Shown: one piece after another, positions 50,915 through 60,284 of the stretch
Numbering within the stretch: position 1 is the stretch's first letter
Layout: every line of letters begins with the position of its first letter
NCBI GenBank assembly: GCA_963780175.1
Contig: CAWAAT010000001.1
Span: 1-64,000 of the forward strand
Origin: Brooklawnia sp963780175
GTDB lineage: Bacteria; Actinomycetota; Actinomycetes; Propionibacteriales; Propionibacteriaceae
DNA: 64,000 nucleotides
Direction: 5' to 3'
Notes under the pieces: model-generated
Told to the model about the DNA's origin: nothing
What the model saw: only the letters and a program-made list of their open reading frames with translations
Database searches by the model: none
Made by a program: the position numbers and the translations under genes

Positions 50915-51998
50915 ATGGCGCTGACCTTCGATCGTCCTGAGAATCCGAGCTACCTGGGTGCCGACGTCATCGCCGGTATCTGGCAGGACCCCGGCTTCGG
51001 CAACTACTTCACCGACCACATGGCGGTGGCGAGCTGGGACAAGCAGTCCGGCTGGCACAACGACCGGCTGGTCAACTACGCGCCGATCTCGATGGACCCG
51101 GCCGGGGCCGTCTACCACTACGCGCAGGAGATCTTCGAGGGACTCAAGGCCTACCGGCACGCCGACGGCTCGGTGTGGCTGTTCCGGCCCGAAGCCAACG
51201 CGGCTCGCTTCCAGCGCTCGGCCCACCGACTGGCGCTGCCCGAACTGCCCACAGAGGACTTCGTCACGTCCGTGCGTCAACTGGTGAGCGTGGACGAGCG
51301 CTGGGTGCCCGGCGGTGAGGAGCAGAGCCTCTACCTGCGCCCGTTCATGATGGCCAGCGAGAACTTCCTCGGTGTGCGTCCGGCCCACTCGGTGGTCTAC
51401 TGCCTGATCGCCAGCCCGGTCGGCGCCTACTTCTCGGGTGGGGTCGCCCCGGTGAACATCTGGGTGAGCACCGAGTACAGCCGGGTCGCCAATGGCGGCA
51501 CCGGATCGGCCAAGTGCGGCGGCAACTACGCCGCGTCCCTGCTGCCCCAGGAACTTGCCTACCAGCAGGGCTGCAGCCAGGTGCTGTTCGTGGACGCCGC
51601 AGAGCGGCGTTGGGTCGAAGAACTTGGTGGCATGAACTTCTTCATGATCACCGCCGACGACCAGTTGGTCACCCCCGAACTCAACGGCAACATCCTGCCC
51701 GGCGTCACCCGCGACTCGGTGCTCACCGTCGCCCCCGAGATGGGCCTGGAGCCGATCGAACGTCCGATTGCCCTCGAGCGAGGTGCTGGCCGGTATCGAG
51801 GACGGCTCCATCCGCGAGTTGTTCGCCTGCGGGACGGCGGCGGTCATCACACCGATCGGATCGTTGAAGCTCGGCGATCGGCACTACGAACTCGACGTTC
51901 AACGGTCCACCCACACCATCCCGATGCGCAACCGGCTGCTCGACATCCAGTACGGCCGCATCTCCGACTCCAACGGTTGGATGCAACGGGTCTGCTGA
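50915..51998 (+). CDS. ilvE: Branched-chain amino acid aminotransferase, frame interrupted
   Basis: Transfers the amino group in the last step of Val, Leu and Ile synthesis. The PLP lysine is K200 in SAKCGGNYAAS; YAQEIFEGLKAYRHADG and LNGNILPGVTRDSVL are typical of the class II (BCAT2-like) type. The frame changes at about 51776: after ERPIAL the protein continues SEVLAGIEDGSIRELFACGT to WMQRVC, stop 51998. Removing G51776 gives 360 residues, the family length. Read uncorrected, the frame runs on into cimA and would fake an IlvE-CimA fusion. Confidence 0.93.
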
Positions 51999-52114
51999 GC
52001 GCTGCGGTCGGCGTCCAACGGACGAGACCCCACCAAGATCGGCCGCTGTTTCAGCGACGATGGACGAGGGGCGTGCGCACGGCACGCCAGCCGCGGCCGA
52101 GTTTTGGAGGTCAC

Positions 52115-53716
52115 ATGCCCGCGATGCCGGTGATGCCCGAGCAGTTCCACCTGTATGACACGACCCTGCGTGACGGGGCCCAGCAGGAGGGCATTCACCT
52201 GTCGGTCGACGACAAGCTCCGCATCGCCCGCTATCTCGACGAACTCGGTGTCACCTTCATCGAAGGTGGCTGGCCGGGAGCCAACCCGGCCGATACCGAG
52301 TTCTTCGCCCGTGCCCGAGACGAACTCCACCTCGACCGTGCTCGTCTGGTGGCTTTCGGGGCGACCCGCAAGGTGGGGGACCGGGCGGCGGCAGATCCGC
52401 AGGTGAAGGGGCTGGTGGACGCCGGCACCGACTACATCTGTCTGGTTGCCAAGTCGCACGACGCTCACGTGTTCGAGGCGCTGAAGACCACCCTCGAAGA
52501 GAATCTGGCGATGATCGAGGACACGGTCAGCTATCTGGTGTCGCTCGGCAAACGGGTCTTCGTCGACTGCGAGCACTTCTTCGACGGCTACCGCGCCAAT
52601 CCCGGCTACGCGCTCGACGTCATCAGGACCGCAGCTGAGGCCGGCGCCGAGGTGGTCATCCTGTGTGACACCAACGGCGGCATGGTGCCCAGCTGGATGG
52701 CGGACGTGGTGTCGTCGGCAGCCCAGATCGGTGTCGATCTGGGGGTGCACTGCCACAACGATTCGGGCTGCGCGATCGCCAACTCGCTGGCCGCCATCGA
52801 CGCGGGCGTGATGCACGTCCAGGGCACCATCAACGGCTACGGCGAGCGCACCGGCAACATGGACCTCACGACGATGATCGCCGACCTGCAGCTCAAGTAC
52901 GGTTGGCCGCTGCTGGCACCCGAGCAGCTGGGCGAACTCACCAGAATCAGTTACGCGGTGGCTGATCGGGCCAACCAGCCCCATCAGGCCCGCCAGCCGT
53001 ACGTCGGAGGCTCCGCGTTCGCGCACAAGGCCGGCCTGCACGCCAGCGCCATCCGGGTGAACGAAGACCTGTACCAGCACATCCGCCCGCAGCTCGTCGG
53101 CAACGACATGCGGATGCTGATCAGCAACATGGCGGGCCGGGCCAGCGTCCAGATCAAGGGCGACCAGCTCGGTCTCGACCTGAGCGATCGTGACTTCGCA
53201 GGTCAGGTCACCGATGTGATCAAGCAGCGCGAGGCGGAGGGGTACTCCTTCGAGGCCGCGGACGCGTCCTTCGAGCTGCTGGTGCGCTCGCTGAACGGGG
53301 AGTTGGCGGAGCCGTTCAAGGTGCTCAGCTGGCGGGTCTTCACCGAGGACGTGGTGGGGCAGCCATCGGCGGACAACTCCGAGGCCACCGTCAAACTGAT
53401 CGCCAAGGGCGAGAAGTTCGGTGTCATCGGTGAGGGCAACGGCCCGGTGAACGCGCTGGGTGATGCGCTGGTGAGGGCTTTGACTCCGGTCTACCCGCAG
53501 GTGGTTGGCTACGAGCTGACCGACTACCGGGTGCGGATCCTGGACGAGGGACGCGGCACCGACGCCACCGTCCGCGTCCTGATCGACACCAGCGACGGCG
53601 AGCACGGCTGGACGACGGTCGGGGTCGGTACCAACGTCATCGAGGCCTCGTGGGAGGCCCTGTCCGAAGCGTACCTGTATGGGCTGATCAAGGGTTACGG
53701 GGCCGCTCAGGCCTGA
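52115..53716 (+). CDS. cimA: (R)-citramalate synthase
   Basis: Condenses pyruvate and acetyl-CoA to citramalate, a threonine-independent route to 2-ketobutyrate and isoleucine. The 533-residue protein has LYDTTLRDGAQQEGI at the start, CDTNGGMVP and VHCHNDSGCAIANS in the barrel, and the C-terminal allosteric domain. The GGWPGANPADTEFF loop separates CimA from LeuA. GGAGG precedes the ATG at 52115. It would feed IlvB with 2-ketobutyrate and use the same LeuCD and LeuB enzymes found in this window. Confidence 0.92.
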   Translation: MPAMPVMPEQFHLYDTTLRDGAQQEGIHLSVDDKLRIARYLDELGVTFIEGGWPGANPADTEFFARARDELHLDRARLVAFGATRKVGDRAAADPQVKGLVDAGTDYICLVAKSHDAHVFEALKTTLEENLAMIEDTVSYLVSLGKRVFVDCEHFFDGYRANPGYALDVIRTAAEAGAEVVILCDTNGGMVPSWMADVVSSAAQIGVDLGVHCHNDSGCAIANSLAAIDAGVMHVQGTINGYGERTGNMDLTTMIADLQLKYGWPLLAPEQLGELTRISYAVADRANQPHQARQPYVGGSAFAHKAGLHASAIRVNEDLYQHIRPQLVGNDMRMLISNMAGRASVQIKGDQLGLDLSDRDFAGQVTDVIKQREAEGYSFEAADASFELLVRSLNGELAEPFKVLSWRVFTEDVVGQPSADNSEATVKLIAKGEKFGVIGEGNGPVNALGDALVRALTPVYPQVVGYELTDYRVRILDEGRGTDATVRVLIDTSDGEHGWTTVGVGTNVIEASWEALSEAYLYGLIKGYGAAQA

Positions 53717-55018
53717 GAGCGACGAGGACGCCCGGCGCCCCCTTCCAGCCGGTCGATGATCAGGGGCGTGGGGCAGGGCGCCTCGTCTGCGATGGTGATG
53801 CCAGCGACCAGCGCCTCCCGCGCGGAGGCGAACGCGTCCGGGGTGTCGGTGTGCAGGCGCAGCAAGAACTGTCCCATGACGACCCGGTCACCCGGCCGGA
53901 CGAGCAATTCGATGCCCGCGCCTGCCTGCACCGCGTCATCCTTGCGCGCCCGGCCTGCGCCCAACCGCCAGGACGCCAGACCTATCGACATCGCGTCCAT
54001 GCCGGCGACCACGCCGCCTCGTTCAGCGGTGAGGACGTCGTTGTGCCTGGCGACCGGCAGCGGTGCGTCGGGGTCGCCACCCTGGGCGCTGATCATTCGA
54101 CGCCAGCTGTCCATGGCCTTGCCGGATGACAGCACCTGCCCGGGGTCGGCGTCCAGCCCGGCCAGCTGGACCATCTCGTTCGCCAGCGCGACGGTGAGCG
54201 CGACCACGTCAGCTGGTCCACCGCCGGCCAGCACCTCGACCGACTCGCGTACCTCCAGGGCGTTGCCCACGGTCAGTCCCAGCGGGGTGCTCATGTCGGT
54301 GAGCAGGGCCACCATGTTCACACCCGCGGCCTCACCGAGGCGCACCATCCGTAGGGCGAGTTCACGGGCGTCGACAAGGTTCTTCATGAAGGCGCCTGTG
54401 CCGACTTTGACGTCAAGTACGAGGGCGTCGGCACCCTCGGCGATCTTCTTGCTCATGATCGAACTGGCGATCAGCGGGATCGACTCCACGGTGCCGGTGA
54501 CATCGCGCAGAGCGTAGAGCTTGCGATCGGCCGGGGCGAGCCCGCTGCCGGCGGCGCAGATGACGGCCCCCACCTGCTTGAGCTGCGTCCAGACCTCGTC
54601 GTTGCTGAGGGCAGCCCGCCAGCCGGGGATCGACTCCAGCTTGTCGAGGGTGCCGCCCGTGTGCCCGAGCCCGCGTCCCGACAGCTGCGGCACCGCGGCC
54701 CCGCACGCCGCGACCAATGGAGCCAGCGGCAGGGTTATCTTGTCGCCCACCCCACCCGTGGAGTGCTTGTCGACGGTGGGACGCCCCAGGTTCGGGTAGT
54801 GCAGCCGTTCACCGGTCTCGATCATCGCGGTGGTCCAGGCCGACAGCTCCTCGTCGGTCATACCTTGGAAGTAGATGGCCATCGCCATGGCCGACATCTG
54901 CTCGTCGGCCACCTGAGAGTCGGTGTAGGCCCGCAGCAGCCACCGGATGGCCGCCCCATCCAGCGCGCGACCGTCCCGTCTTCGCCCTGATCAGCTCCAC
55001 CGCACTGAAGGCACCCAT
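53707..55018 (-). CDS. deoA: Thymidine/pyrimidine-nucleoside phosphorylase, frame interrupted near the start
   Basis: Phosphorolyses thymidine or other pyrimidine nucleosides for salvage. The bulk (MAIYFQGMTDEELSAWT, the KHSTGGVGDK phosphate loop, GLGHTGGTLDKLESIPGW, VKVGTGAFMK, and the C-terminal domain) is intact. The conserved N-terminus MGAFSAVELIRAK reads in another frame; removing T54979 joins it to RDGRALDGAAIRWLLRAYTD and gives 436 residues. The 3' end overlaps cimA by 10 bases, convergently. CATACT lies 7 bases before the ATG. Confidence 0.92.
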
Positions 55019-55042
55019 GGCAATCAGTATGGTCTCGGCCAC

Positions 55043-55048
55043 TAGACT
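55043..55048 (+). promoter_or_regulatory. -10 of the FAH-family gene (leaderless)
   Basis: TAGACT lies exactly 6 bases before the ATG at 55055. Confidence 0.6.
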
Positions 55049-55054
55049 CGCGGC

Positions 55055-55885
55055 ATGCGTATCGCCCGTTTCGCCTCGGCAGGAGCCGATCCTCGCTTCG
55101 GAATCGTCGAATTGGAGGCCGATGGCGGCCAGTTCCCCGACACCGTGGCGGTCATTGACGCCGACCCGCTGGCCGGCCCGGTCAAGTACACCGGCGAACG
55201 ACTGGCACTTGAGGACGTCAGATTGCTGGCTCCGGTCATTCCGCGCAGCAAGGTCGTGGCCGTCGGCAAGAACTACGCCGCCCACGTGGCCGAGTTCGAC
55301 GGTGTAGTGCCCCCCGAACCGCTCATCTTCCTCAAGCCCAACACCTCGGTGATCGGCCCCGGGGAGCCGATCGTGCGTCCGTCGCTGTCGTCCAACGTGC
55401 ACTTCGAGGGCGAGTTGGCGGTCGTTATCGGACGCATCTGTCGCAAGGTGCCTGTCGAACGTGCTGCCGAGGTGATCTTCGGGTACACCGTCGCCAACGA
55501 CGTCACGGCGCGTGACCTGCAGCGCAGCGACGGCCAGTGGTCGCGCGCCAAGGGCTTCGACACCTTCTGCCCGCTCGGGCCCTGGATCGTCACCCACCTC
55601 GGGTTGGACGAGGCCGGCGACCTCTCACTGGTGACCAGCGTGGACGGGGTGGTCAAGCAGGACGCCAACACCAGCCAGATGCTCTACCCGATCGCCGAAC
55701 TCATCGCCTACATCACCGCGTTCACCACGCTGTTGCCCGGGGACGTGATCCTGACGGGCACCCCGGCCGGTGTCGGGCCGTTGGTCGCCGGCCAGCAGGT
55801 CAGCGTCGAGATCGACGGCATCGGCGCGCTCACCAACCCGGTGATCGACGACGAAGTGGACGACGTGCCGTCCGAGGGCCGGTGA
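55055..55885 (+). CDS. Fumarylacetoacetate hydrolase-family protein
   Basis: A 276-residue FAH-fold enzyme. The metal-binding region is VHFEGELAVVIG (about 111-122) with later DVTARDLQRSDGQW, and GFDTFCPLGPW; the nucleophile-region KNYAAHVAEF lies near 72. Members hydrolyse or decarboxylate acylpyruvates or act as oxaloacetate tautomerase/decarboxylases; the substrate is not decided. In Mycobacterium the orthologue stands next to gltX, which is absent here. The next gene starts on its stop codon. Confidence 0.88.
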   Translation: MRIARFASAGADPRFGIVELEADGGQFPDTVAVIDADPLAGPVKYTGERLALEDVRLLAPVIPRSKVVAVGKNYAAHVAEFDGVVPPEPLIFLKPNTSVIGPGEPIVRPSLSSNVHFEGELAVVIGRICRKVPVERAAEVIFGYTVANDVTARDLQRSDGQWSRAKGFDTFCPLGPWIVTHLGLDEAGDLSLVTSVDGVVKQDANTSQMLYPIAELIAYITAFTTLLPGDVILTGTPAGVGPLVAGQQVSVEIDGIGALTNPVIDDEVDDVPSEGR

Positions 55886-56838
55886 AGCTCGCGCTGTGGG
55901 GCGATGACAGCATCGAACTGGAGGACCCGGCCCCCAGGGTGCCCTACTCCGGTGTGCTGCGCATCGAACCCGTGTCGACCAGTTTTCTGCAGGCCATCGG
56001 GGGTGTGCTGGCAGCACTGGCAGGATATGCGCTGTTCCTGCCCATCATCGCCTGGCTGCTGCTCGGAGCCACCTGGCTGGTCCGCGGGATGCCTCAGACG
56101 TTCGCCGAATACCGCACGGCCTCCCTGCACTTCGAGAACATCGAGGGGCTGGTGGCCAGTCACCTTGCCATCGCCTCGCTGATCGTGCTCACCATGGTGG
56201 TGGTGCGCCGCGTCCACCATGTCCATCCCCGATGGCTCTGCTCTGTTCAGCCGGGGTTCCGCTGGCGTTACGCGTTCGCCTCCGGATTGGTCGCAGTCGT
56301 GGGACTCAACGGTGTCTACTGGATCTCCAGGTTCGGCAACCTGCCCGTCTGGGACCCCGACGAGAACCTCGGCTGGTGGCTCCTGGCTATCGCCCTGACC
56401 GCACCCCTGCAGGCAGCGGGGGAGGAGTTCCTCTTCCGCGGCTACCTCCTGCAGGCCGCCGGGGCGGTGGGACGCAGTCCCTGGCTGGCTGTGGCGGTCT
56501 CGGCGGTGGTCTTCACCGGTCTGCACGGGACGCAGAACGTGCCGCTCATGGTCGACCGGCTGGGTTTCGGCCTACTGGCCGGTGCGCTGGTGATTTTCAC
56601 CGGTGGGCTCGAGGCGGCGATCGCCGCCCACGTGGTCAACAACGTGTTCGCGTTCAGCTATGCGGCGGCCTTCGGCGGGGTCGGGAACGTCAGGGGTCTG
56701 CAGGAGTCCACCTGGGCCACCACCAGCTGGAATCTGCTGGCCTACGGGCTGGTGGCGGTGGGCGCCTGGCTGGTGGGCCGACGGATGAAGGTGGCAACCC
56801 GCACCCCCAGTTTGGCATCTGATGGCCTCATCCGGTAA
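55882..56838 (+). CDS. CPBP-family intramembrane metalloprotease
   Basis: A 318-residue membrane protein with about eight helices. The CPBP (CAAX protease / bacteriocin-processing) motifs are EEFLFRGYLL near 181, FTGLHGTQN near 212 and AAHVVNNVFAFS near 250, giving the Glu, His and His/Asn ligands. Partners of such proteases are mostly unknown. GTG start overlapping the FAH stop (GTGA), so it is translationally coupled. Confidence 0.88.
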   Translation: MKLALWGDDSIELEDPAPRVPYSGVLRIEPVSTSFLQAIGGVLAALAGYALFLPIIAWLLLGATWLVRGMPQTFAEYRTASLHFENIEGLVASHLAIASLIVLTMVVVRRVHHVHPRWLCSVQPGFRWRYAFASGLVAVVGLNGVYWISRFGNLPVWDPDENLGWWLLAIALTAPLQAAGEEFLFRGYLLQAAGAVGRSPWLAVAVSAVVFTGLHGTQNVPLMVDRLGFGLLAGALVIFTGGLEAAIAAHVVNNVFAFSYAAAFGGVGNVRGLQESTWATTSWNLLAYGLVAVGAWLVGRRMKVATRTPSLASDGLIR

Positions 56839-56871
56839 CTTTGTCAGTCGTTGCGCCTCACGGTGCAACGC

Positions 56872-56943
56872 TGGGGTATGGGGTAATTGGCAGCCCTCCG
56901 GATTCTGGTTCCGTCAGTCTAGGTTCGAGTCCTAGTACCCCAA
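56872..56943 (+). tRNA. tRNA-Gln (anticodon CTG)
   Basis: A 72-nt cloverleaf: acceptor TGGGGTA with TACCCCA, T8-G9, D arm GGG/CCC, anticodon loop TTCTGGT, T stem CTAGG/CCTAG around TTCGAGT, discriminator A. CCA is not encoded. Confidence 0.95.
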
Positions 56944-57069
56944 CGCAGCAGGTCGGAGAGCCAGTTTGGTGACAGACGGCTTTCCGCTAGGCTGCTGGAG
57001 CCCGGGAGTTGCCGGCCCGGCTCGACAAGTGAACAGTTCGCGTCCGACATCCTGCGGGATGTCAGGCAC

Positions 57070-57142
57070 GGCCCCGTAGTGTAGTGGCCTAGCACGCGGC
57101 CCTCTCAAGGCTGTAACGGCGGTTCGAATCCGCTCGGGGCTA
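57070..57142 (+). tRNA. tRNA-Glu (anticodon CTC)
   Basis: A 73-nt cloverleaf: acceptor GGCCCCG with CGGGGCT, T8-A9, D arm GTG/CAC, anticodon loop CTCTCAA, T loop in GCGGTTCGAATCCGC, discriminator A. It follows tRNA-Gln as in other actinobacteria. Between the two is 126 bases without a gene. Confidence 0.95.
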
Positions 57143-57148
57143 CATCTG

Positions 57149-57190
57149 GAAGCGCCTCACCCGTCATCGGGTGGGGCGCTTCGTTGTCTT
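57149..57190 (+). terminator. Terminator after tRNA-Glu
   Basis: GAAGCGCCTCACCCG (57149-57163) pairs with CGGGTGGGGCGCTTC (57168-57182), one G-T pair, loop TCAT, followed by GTTGTCTT. From here to 57334 I see no gene. Confidence 0.8.
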
Positions 57191-57334
57191 GGCTGGTCGT
57201 GTCTGCGCTGGTCGGGCCATGGTGGACTGCCCAGGTGTGCAGCACAAACGAGTCCCAGGGGGGTGTTCTTTCTCGTCCTGCTGAGTTATCGTGAAATCGC
57301 GGTCAGCGCTCGACAGCACTCGTGGGAAGAGGCC

Positions 57335-58579
57335 ATGAACAGTACGGGACGGATGTTGTCGGCTTTGCTGTGCGCAGCGGCCCTCATCAGCCTGCCGACT
57401 CTCCAATCGGGCAGCGCCGGACAAGACGTCGCGATCCTCGCCCTGGCCCCCGTCCGTGAGCCATCCCCCAGCCCCGAGTACTCCGAGGCTGCCCGAGCCG
57501 CAGCGGGCCGTCAAGGGGGGCCTCGGTCAAACCCGACTGTCGCGGAGGCTGCGGCCGCAGCTGTTGAGTCAAGTGCGGCGCCGTCGGCGGCCAGCGGTTC
57601 GGTGGCTGACAACGGGACGTGGTTGTGGCCGACGAGTTCGCAGTTGATCACCTCAGGCTTCGGGTATCGGGCCGACCCCATCACCGGTGGGGGAGCGTTC
57701 CACTCCGGCACAGATTTTGGTGCGGCCTGCGGGGCGCTGGTCGGAGCCACCAGGCCAGGCACCGTGACGTTCGCGGGCGCCGCTGGTGGATACGGCTACC
57801 GGGTTGTGATTGACCACGGTGCCGGGATCTCCAGCTCTTACAGTCACCTGCAGGAGATCTCCGTGCCGGTGGGAGCGAGCGTGGGAATGGCGGGGCTGGT
57901 CGGCATGGTGGGGACGACGGGACGATCCACCGGGTGCCACCTGCACTTCGAGATCATGGTCAACGGCGGGTTCGCCGACCCGATGCCTTACCTGATGGGC
58001 AACCCTGTCGCCAACCCCACGGTGTTCGGCAACGCCACCGTCGCCGCGGCGCCCCTGCCGACCTCGGTGGCGCCCAGCTCCTCCGCCAGTCCCACGCCGA
58101 CTGTGCCGGAAGACCCCTGTGGCATCTCGAATGATCCGCAGGAGGCCCTGGAGTCCGGTGGCCTGATACCGGTCGAGCCGAGCGTGGGATCCAGCGAGTC
58201 GCCCTGTCCGACGCCGCTGCCGACCAGCGAGTCCCCCAGTCCGTCGACCACTCCGTCGAGCAGTCAGACCCCCGTCGCGACCAACGAATCGCTTGCGTCC
58301 AGCAGCAGCGCCACGCCGTCGACCGACCCAAGCCTTGGGCAGACCACGCAGGCCACACCCACCGATGGACAGACCGCAGAGTCAGTGGCGGCTTCCAGCT
58401 ACGAGCCGGAGCCAACCCAGACTCCCCAAGAACCGTTGCCATTACAGACTCCACAGGAGTCGTTGCAGCCGGAGCCCACCGTGACTCCTGACATCGTGTA
58501 CGAACCAGAGCCGTCCCAGGTGACGCAACCGTCCACGACTGTTCCGACGCTGCCGAATGATGAAGGCTACCTGCCGTAG
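57335..58579 (+). CDS. Secreted M23-family peptidase (LytM-like) with long Ser/Thr/Pro tail
   Basis: A 414-residue exported endopeptidase or cell-wall factor. A signal peptide is visible (MNSTGRMLSALLCAAALISL, cleavage likely after about 30). The LytM domain is at about 95-220: GFGYRADP, FHSGTDFGA (zinc ligands H123 and D127), YSHLQEISV and TGCHLHFEIM (H203, H205), so all ligands are kept. The last 180 residues are Pro/Ser/Thr-rich with repeats of TPQE and EPEP, suggesting a wall-spanning or glycosylated tail. GAAGAGG precedes the ATG. Confidence 0.88.
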   Translation: MNSTGRMLSALLCAAALISLPTLQSGSAGQDVAILALAPVREPSPSPEYSEAARAAAGRQGGPRSNPTVAEAAAAAVESSAAPSAASGSVADNGTWLWPTSSQLITSGFGYRADPITGGGAFHSGTDFGAACGALVGATRPGTVTFAGAAGGYGYRVVIDHGAGISSSYSHLQEISVPVGASVGMAGLVGMVGTTGRSTGCHLHFEIMVNGGFADPMPYLMGNPVANPTVFGNATVAAAPLPTSVAPSSSASPTPTVPEDPCGISNDPQEALESGGLIPVEPSVGSSESPCPTPLPTSESPSPSTTPSSSQTPVATNESLASSSSATPSTDPSLGQTTQATPTDGQTAESVAASSYEPEPTQTPQEPLPLQTPQESLQPEPTVTPDIVYEPEPSQVTQPSTTVPTLPNDEGYLP

Positions 58580-58633
58580 CGGTCGTCGCCTAGGCTGGCT
58601 GCGGACGACCAGTCCGCTATCCAGGAGATCAAG

Positions 58634-59530
58634 ATGACGACAATTGGCTTCATCGGTTTGGGAACCATGGGACGACCCATGGCCGGCCACATGTTCGCGC
58701 GACTGCCCGAGGGCGACACGATGGTCCTCAACGACATCAGTTCTGAGCGTGTCACCGACCTGCTGGATGGTGGCGCGGTCTGGGCCAGTACCGCCCGCGA
58801 ACTCGCCGGCCTGGTGGATGTCGTCTTCTTCATGGTGCCCGACATCCCGCAGGTGCAGGCGGTCCTCGATGGTCCGGACGGTTTGCTGGCAGGCATCAAG
58901 GGCGACATCGTGTTGGTGGTCTGCTCCACGGTCGCACCTGACGCGATTCGCCGACTGGACGCCGAGGTGAGCGCAGCCACCAATGGGAAGGCCAGGGTCA
59001 TCGACGCCCCGGTCTCGGGTGGTGAGGTGGGGGCGAAGGCCGGCACCCTGTCGATCATGGTCGGCGGGCCTGACGAACTGGTGTCACAGGCGATGCCCTA
59101 CCTGGCGCTGACCGGAAACCCTGTGCATCTGGGACCGACCGGAGCAGGAGAGGTGGCCAAGGCCTGCAATCAGCTGATCTGCGCGGCCAACATCGTCGCC
59201 AACGCCGAAGCTGCAGTCGTGGCCGAGCGGGCTGGGCTGGATGTCGCCAAGCTGTTCGAGTTGATGCAGGGCGGTTACGCGGGCAGCAAGATCATGGCCG
59301 ACAAGGGGCCGCGGTTCGCAGCCAAGGACTACTCGGTCTCAGGGGCTGCGATCTTCTGGATCAAGGACCTGTTGGCCTACCTCGACGAGGCCGGCCGGAC
59401 CGGCACCGCCACCGTGCAGGGCGACCGACTGCTGGACGCGTTCCAGGGCGTCGTGGACGCCGGCTGGGGCTGGCAGGACACCGCGATCGTGCAGAAGTTC
59501 ATTGAGGAGCAAGAGCCGAAGGCCAACTGA
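58634..59530 (+). CDS. Beta-hydroxyacid dehydrogenase (GarR/2-hydroxy-3-oxopropionate reductase-like)
   Basis: A 298-residue member of the 3-hydroxyisobutyrate dehydrogenase family. The N-terminal nucleotide motif is GFIGLGTMGRPMAGHM (residues 5-20), the substrate motif VIDAPVSGGEVGAKAGTLSIM lies near 122, and the catalytic lysine is in GAGEVAKACNQL near 175. It could reduce tartronate semialdehyde or oxidise hydroxyisobutyrate. AGGAGATC precedes the ATG. It is a single gene, convergent with the IclR regulator. Confidence 0.85.
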   Translation: MTTIGFIGLGTMGRPMAGHMFARLPEGDTMVLNDISSERVTDLLDGGAVWASTARELAGLVDVVFFMVPDIPQVQAVLDGPDGLLAGIKGDIVLVVCSTVAPDAIRRLDAEVSAATNGKARVIDAPVSGGEVGAKAGTLSIMVGGPDELVSQAMPYLALTGNPVHLGPTGAGEVAKACNQLICAANIVANAEAAVVAERAGLDVAKLFELMQGGYAGSKIMADKGPRFAAKDYSVSGAAIFWIKDLLAYLDEAGRTGTATVQGDRLLDAFQGVVDAGWGWQDTAIVQKFIEEQEPKAN

Positions 59531-59556
59531 GCAGGAAGGTCGGTCTGACGGCAATC

Positions 59557-60282
59557 TCAGTCGTCGGTGCCCGAGCGGCGCAGCACCTCGCTGAGCCGCT
59601 CGGCGGCGGCCATCACTGCCGGGGCGTGCAGTCGTCCGGGCTGGCGAGTCAGGCGTTCGATGGGCCCCGAGACCGAGACCGCAGCTATCACCTTGCCGCC
59701 GGGTGAGCGTACGGGTGCGCTCACCGATGCGACCCCCGACTCGCGCTCGGCAACCGATTGTGCCCAGCCTCGACGGCGCACCGAGGTGAGGGCCACGGCT
59801 GAGAAGTTGGCTTCGGTCAAGCCGCGCTGCAGGCGATCAGGCTCCTCCCAGGCGAGCAGCACCTGGGCGGCGGAGCCGGCGCTCATGGACAGTTGGCTGC
59901 CGACCGGGATGGAATCCCGTAGTCCGCTGGGACGGTCTGCGGCGGCCACGCAGACCCGGACGTCCCCCTGTCGTCGGAAGAGTTGCGCCGACTCGCCGGT
60001 GATGTCGCGCAGCCGGGTCAGAATCGGTCCGGCGGTGACCAGCAGGCGGTCCTCGCCTGCTGCTGCAGCCAGCTCGGCGAGTCGCGGCCCGAGCACGAAT
60101 CGTCCCTGCAGGTCGCGACCCACCAATCTGTGGTGTTCCAGGGCGACGGCCAGTCGGTGGGCCGTCGGTCGGGCCAGACCGGTCGACTGAACGAGGCCGG
60201 CCAAAGTCGTCGGGCCCGACTCGAGTGCGGCCAGAACAAGGGCCGCCTTGTCGAGGACACCCACACCAGAAGTTTCGTCCAT
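59557..60282 (-). CDS. IclR-family regulator of leucine genes (NdgR/LtbR-like)
   Basis: A 241-residue IclR protein: winged helix at about 8-65 (GVLDKAALVLAALESGP, STGLARPTAHRLAVALEHH) and the IclR effector domain with SMSAGSAAQVLLAW and RRRGWAQSVAERESGVASVSAPV. In actinobacteria an IclR gene is divergent from leuCD and represses it (NdgR in Streptomyces, LtbR in Corynebacterium), which fits here. The conserved position, not a specific residue, supports the target. Confidence 0.9.
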   Translation of the reverse strand: MDETSGVGVLDKAALVLAALESGPTTLAGLVQSTGLARPTAHRLAVALEHHRLVGRDLQGRFVLGPRLAELAAAAGEDRLLVTAGPILTRLRDITGESAQLFRRQGDVRVCVAAADRPSGLRDSIPVGSQLSMSAGSAAQVLLAWEEPDRLQRGLTEANFSAVALTSVRRRGWAQSVAERESGVASVSAPVRSPGGKVIAAVSVSGPIERLTRQPGRLHAPAVMAAAERLSEVLRRSGTDD

Positions 60283-60284
60283 AA

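Noticed and set aside
50675..53716. A 1013-codon open frame that looks like an IlvE-CimA fusion
   Set aside because: The ilvE part loses its own C-terminus at a one-base insertion (51776) and only then drifts into the cimA frame. The proper ilvE end (WMQRVC, stop 51998) is present in the other frame, and cimA has its own GGAGG and ATG.
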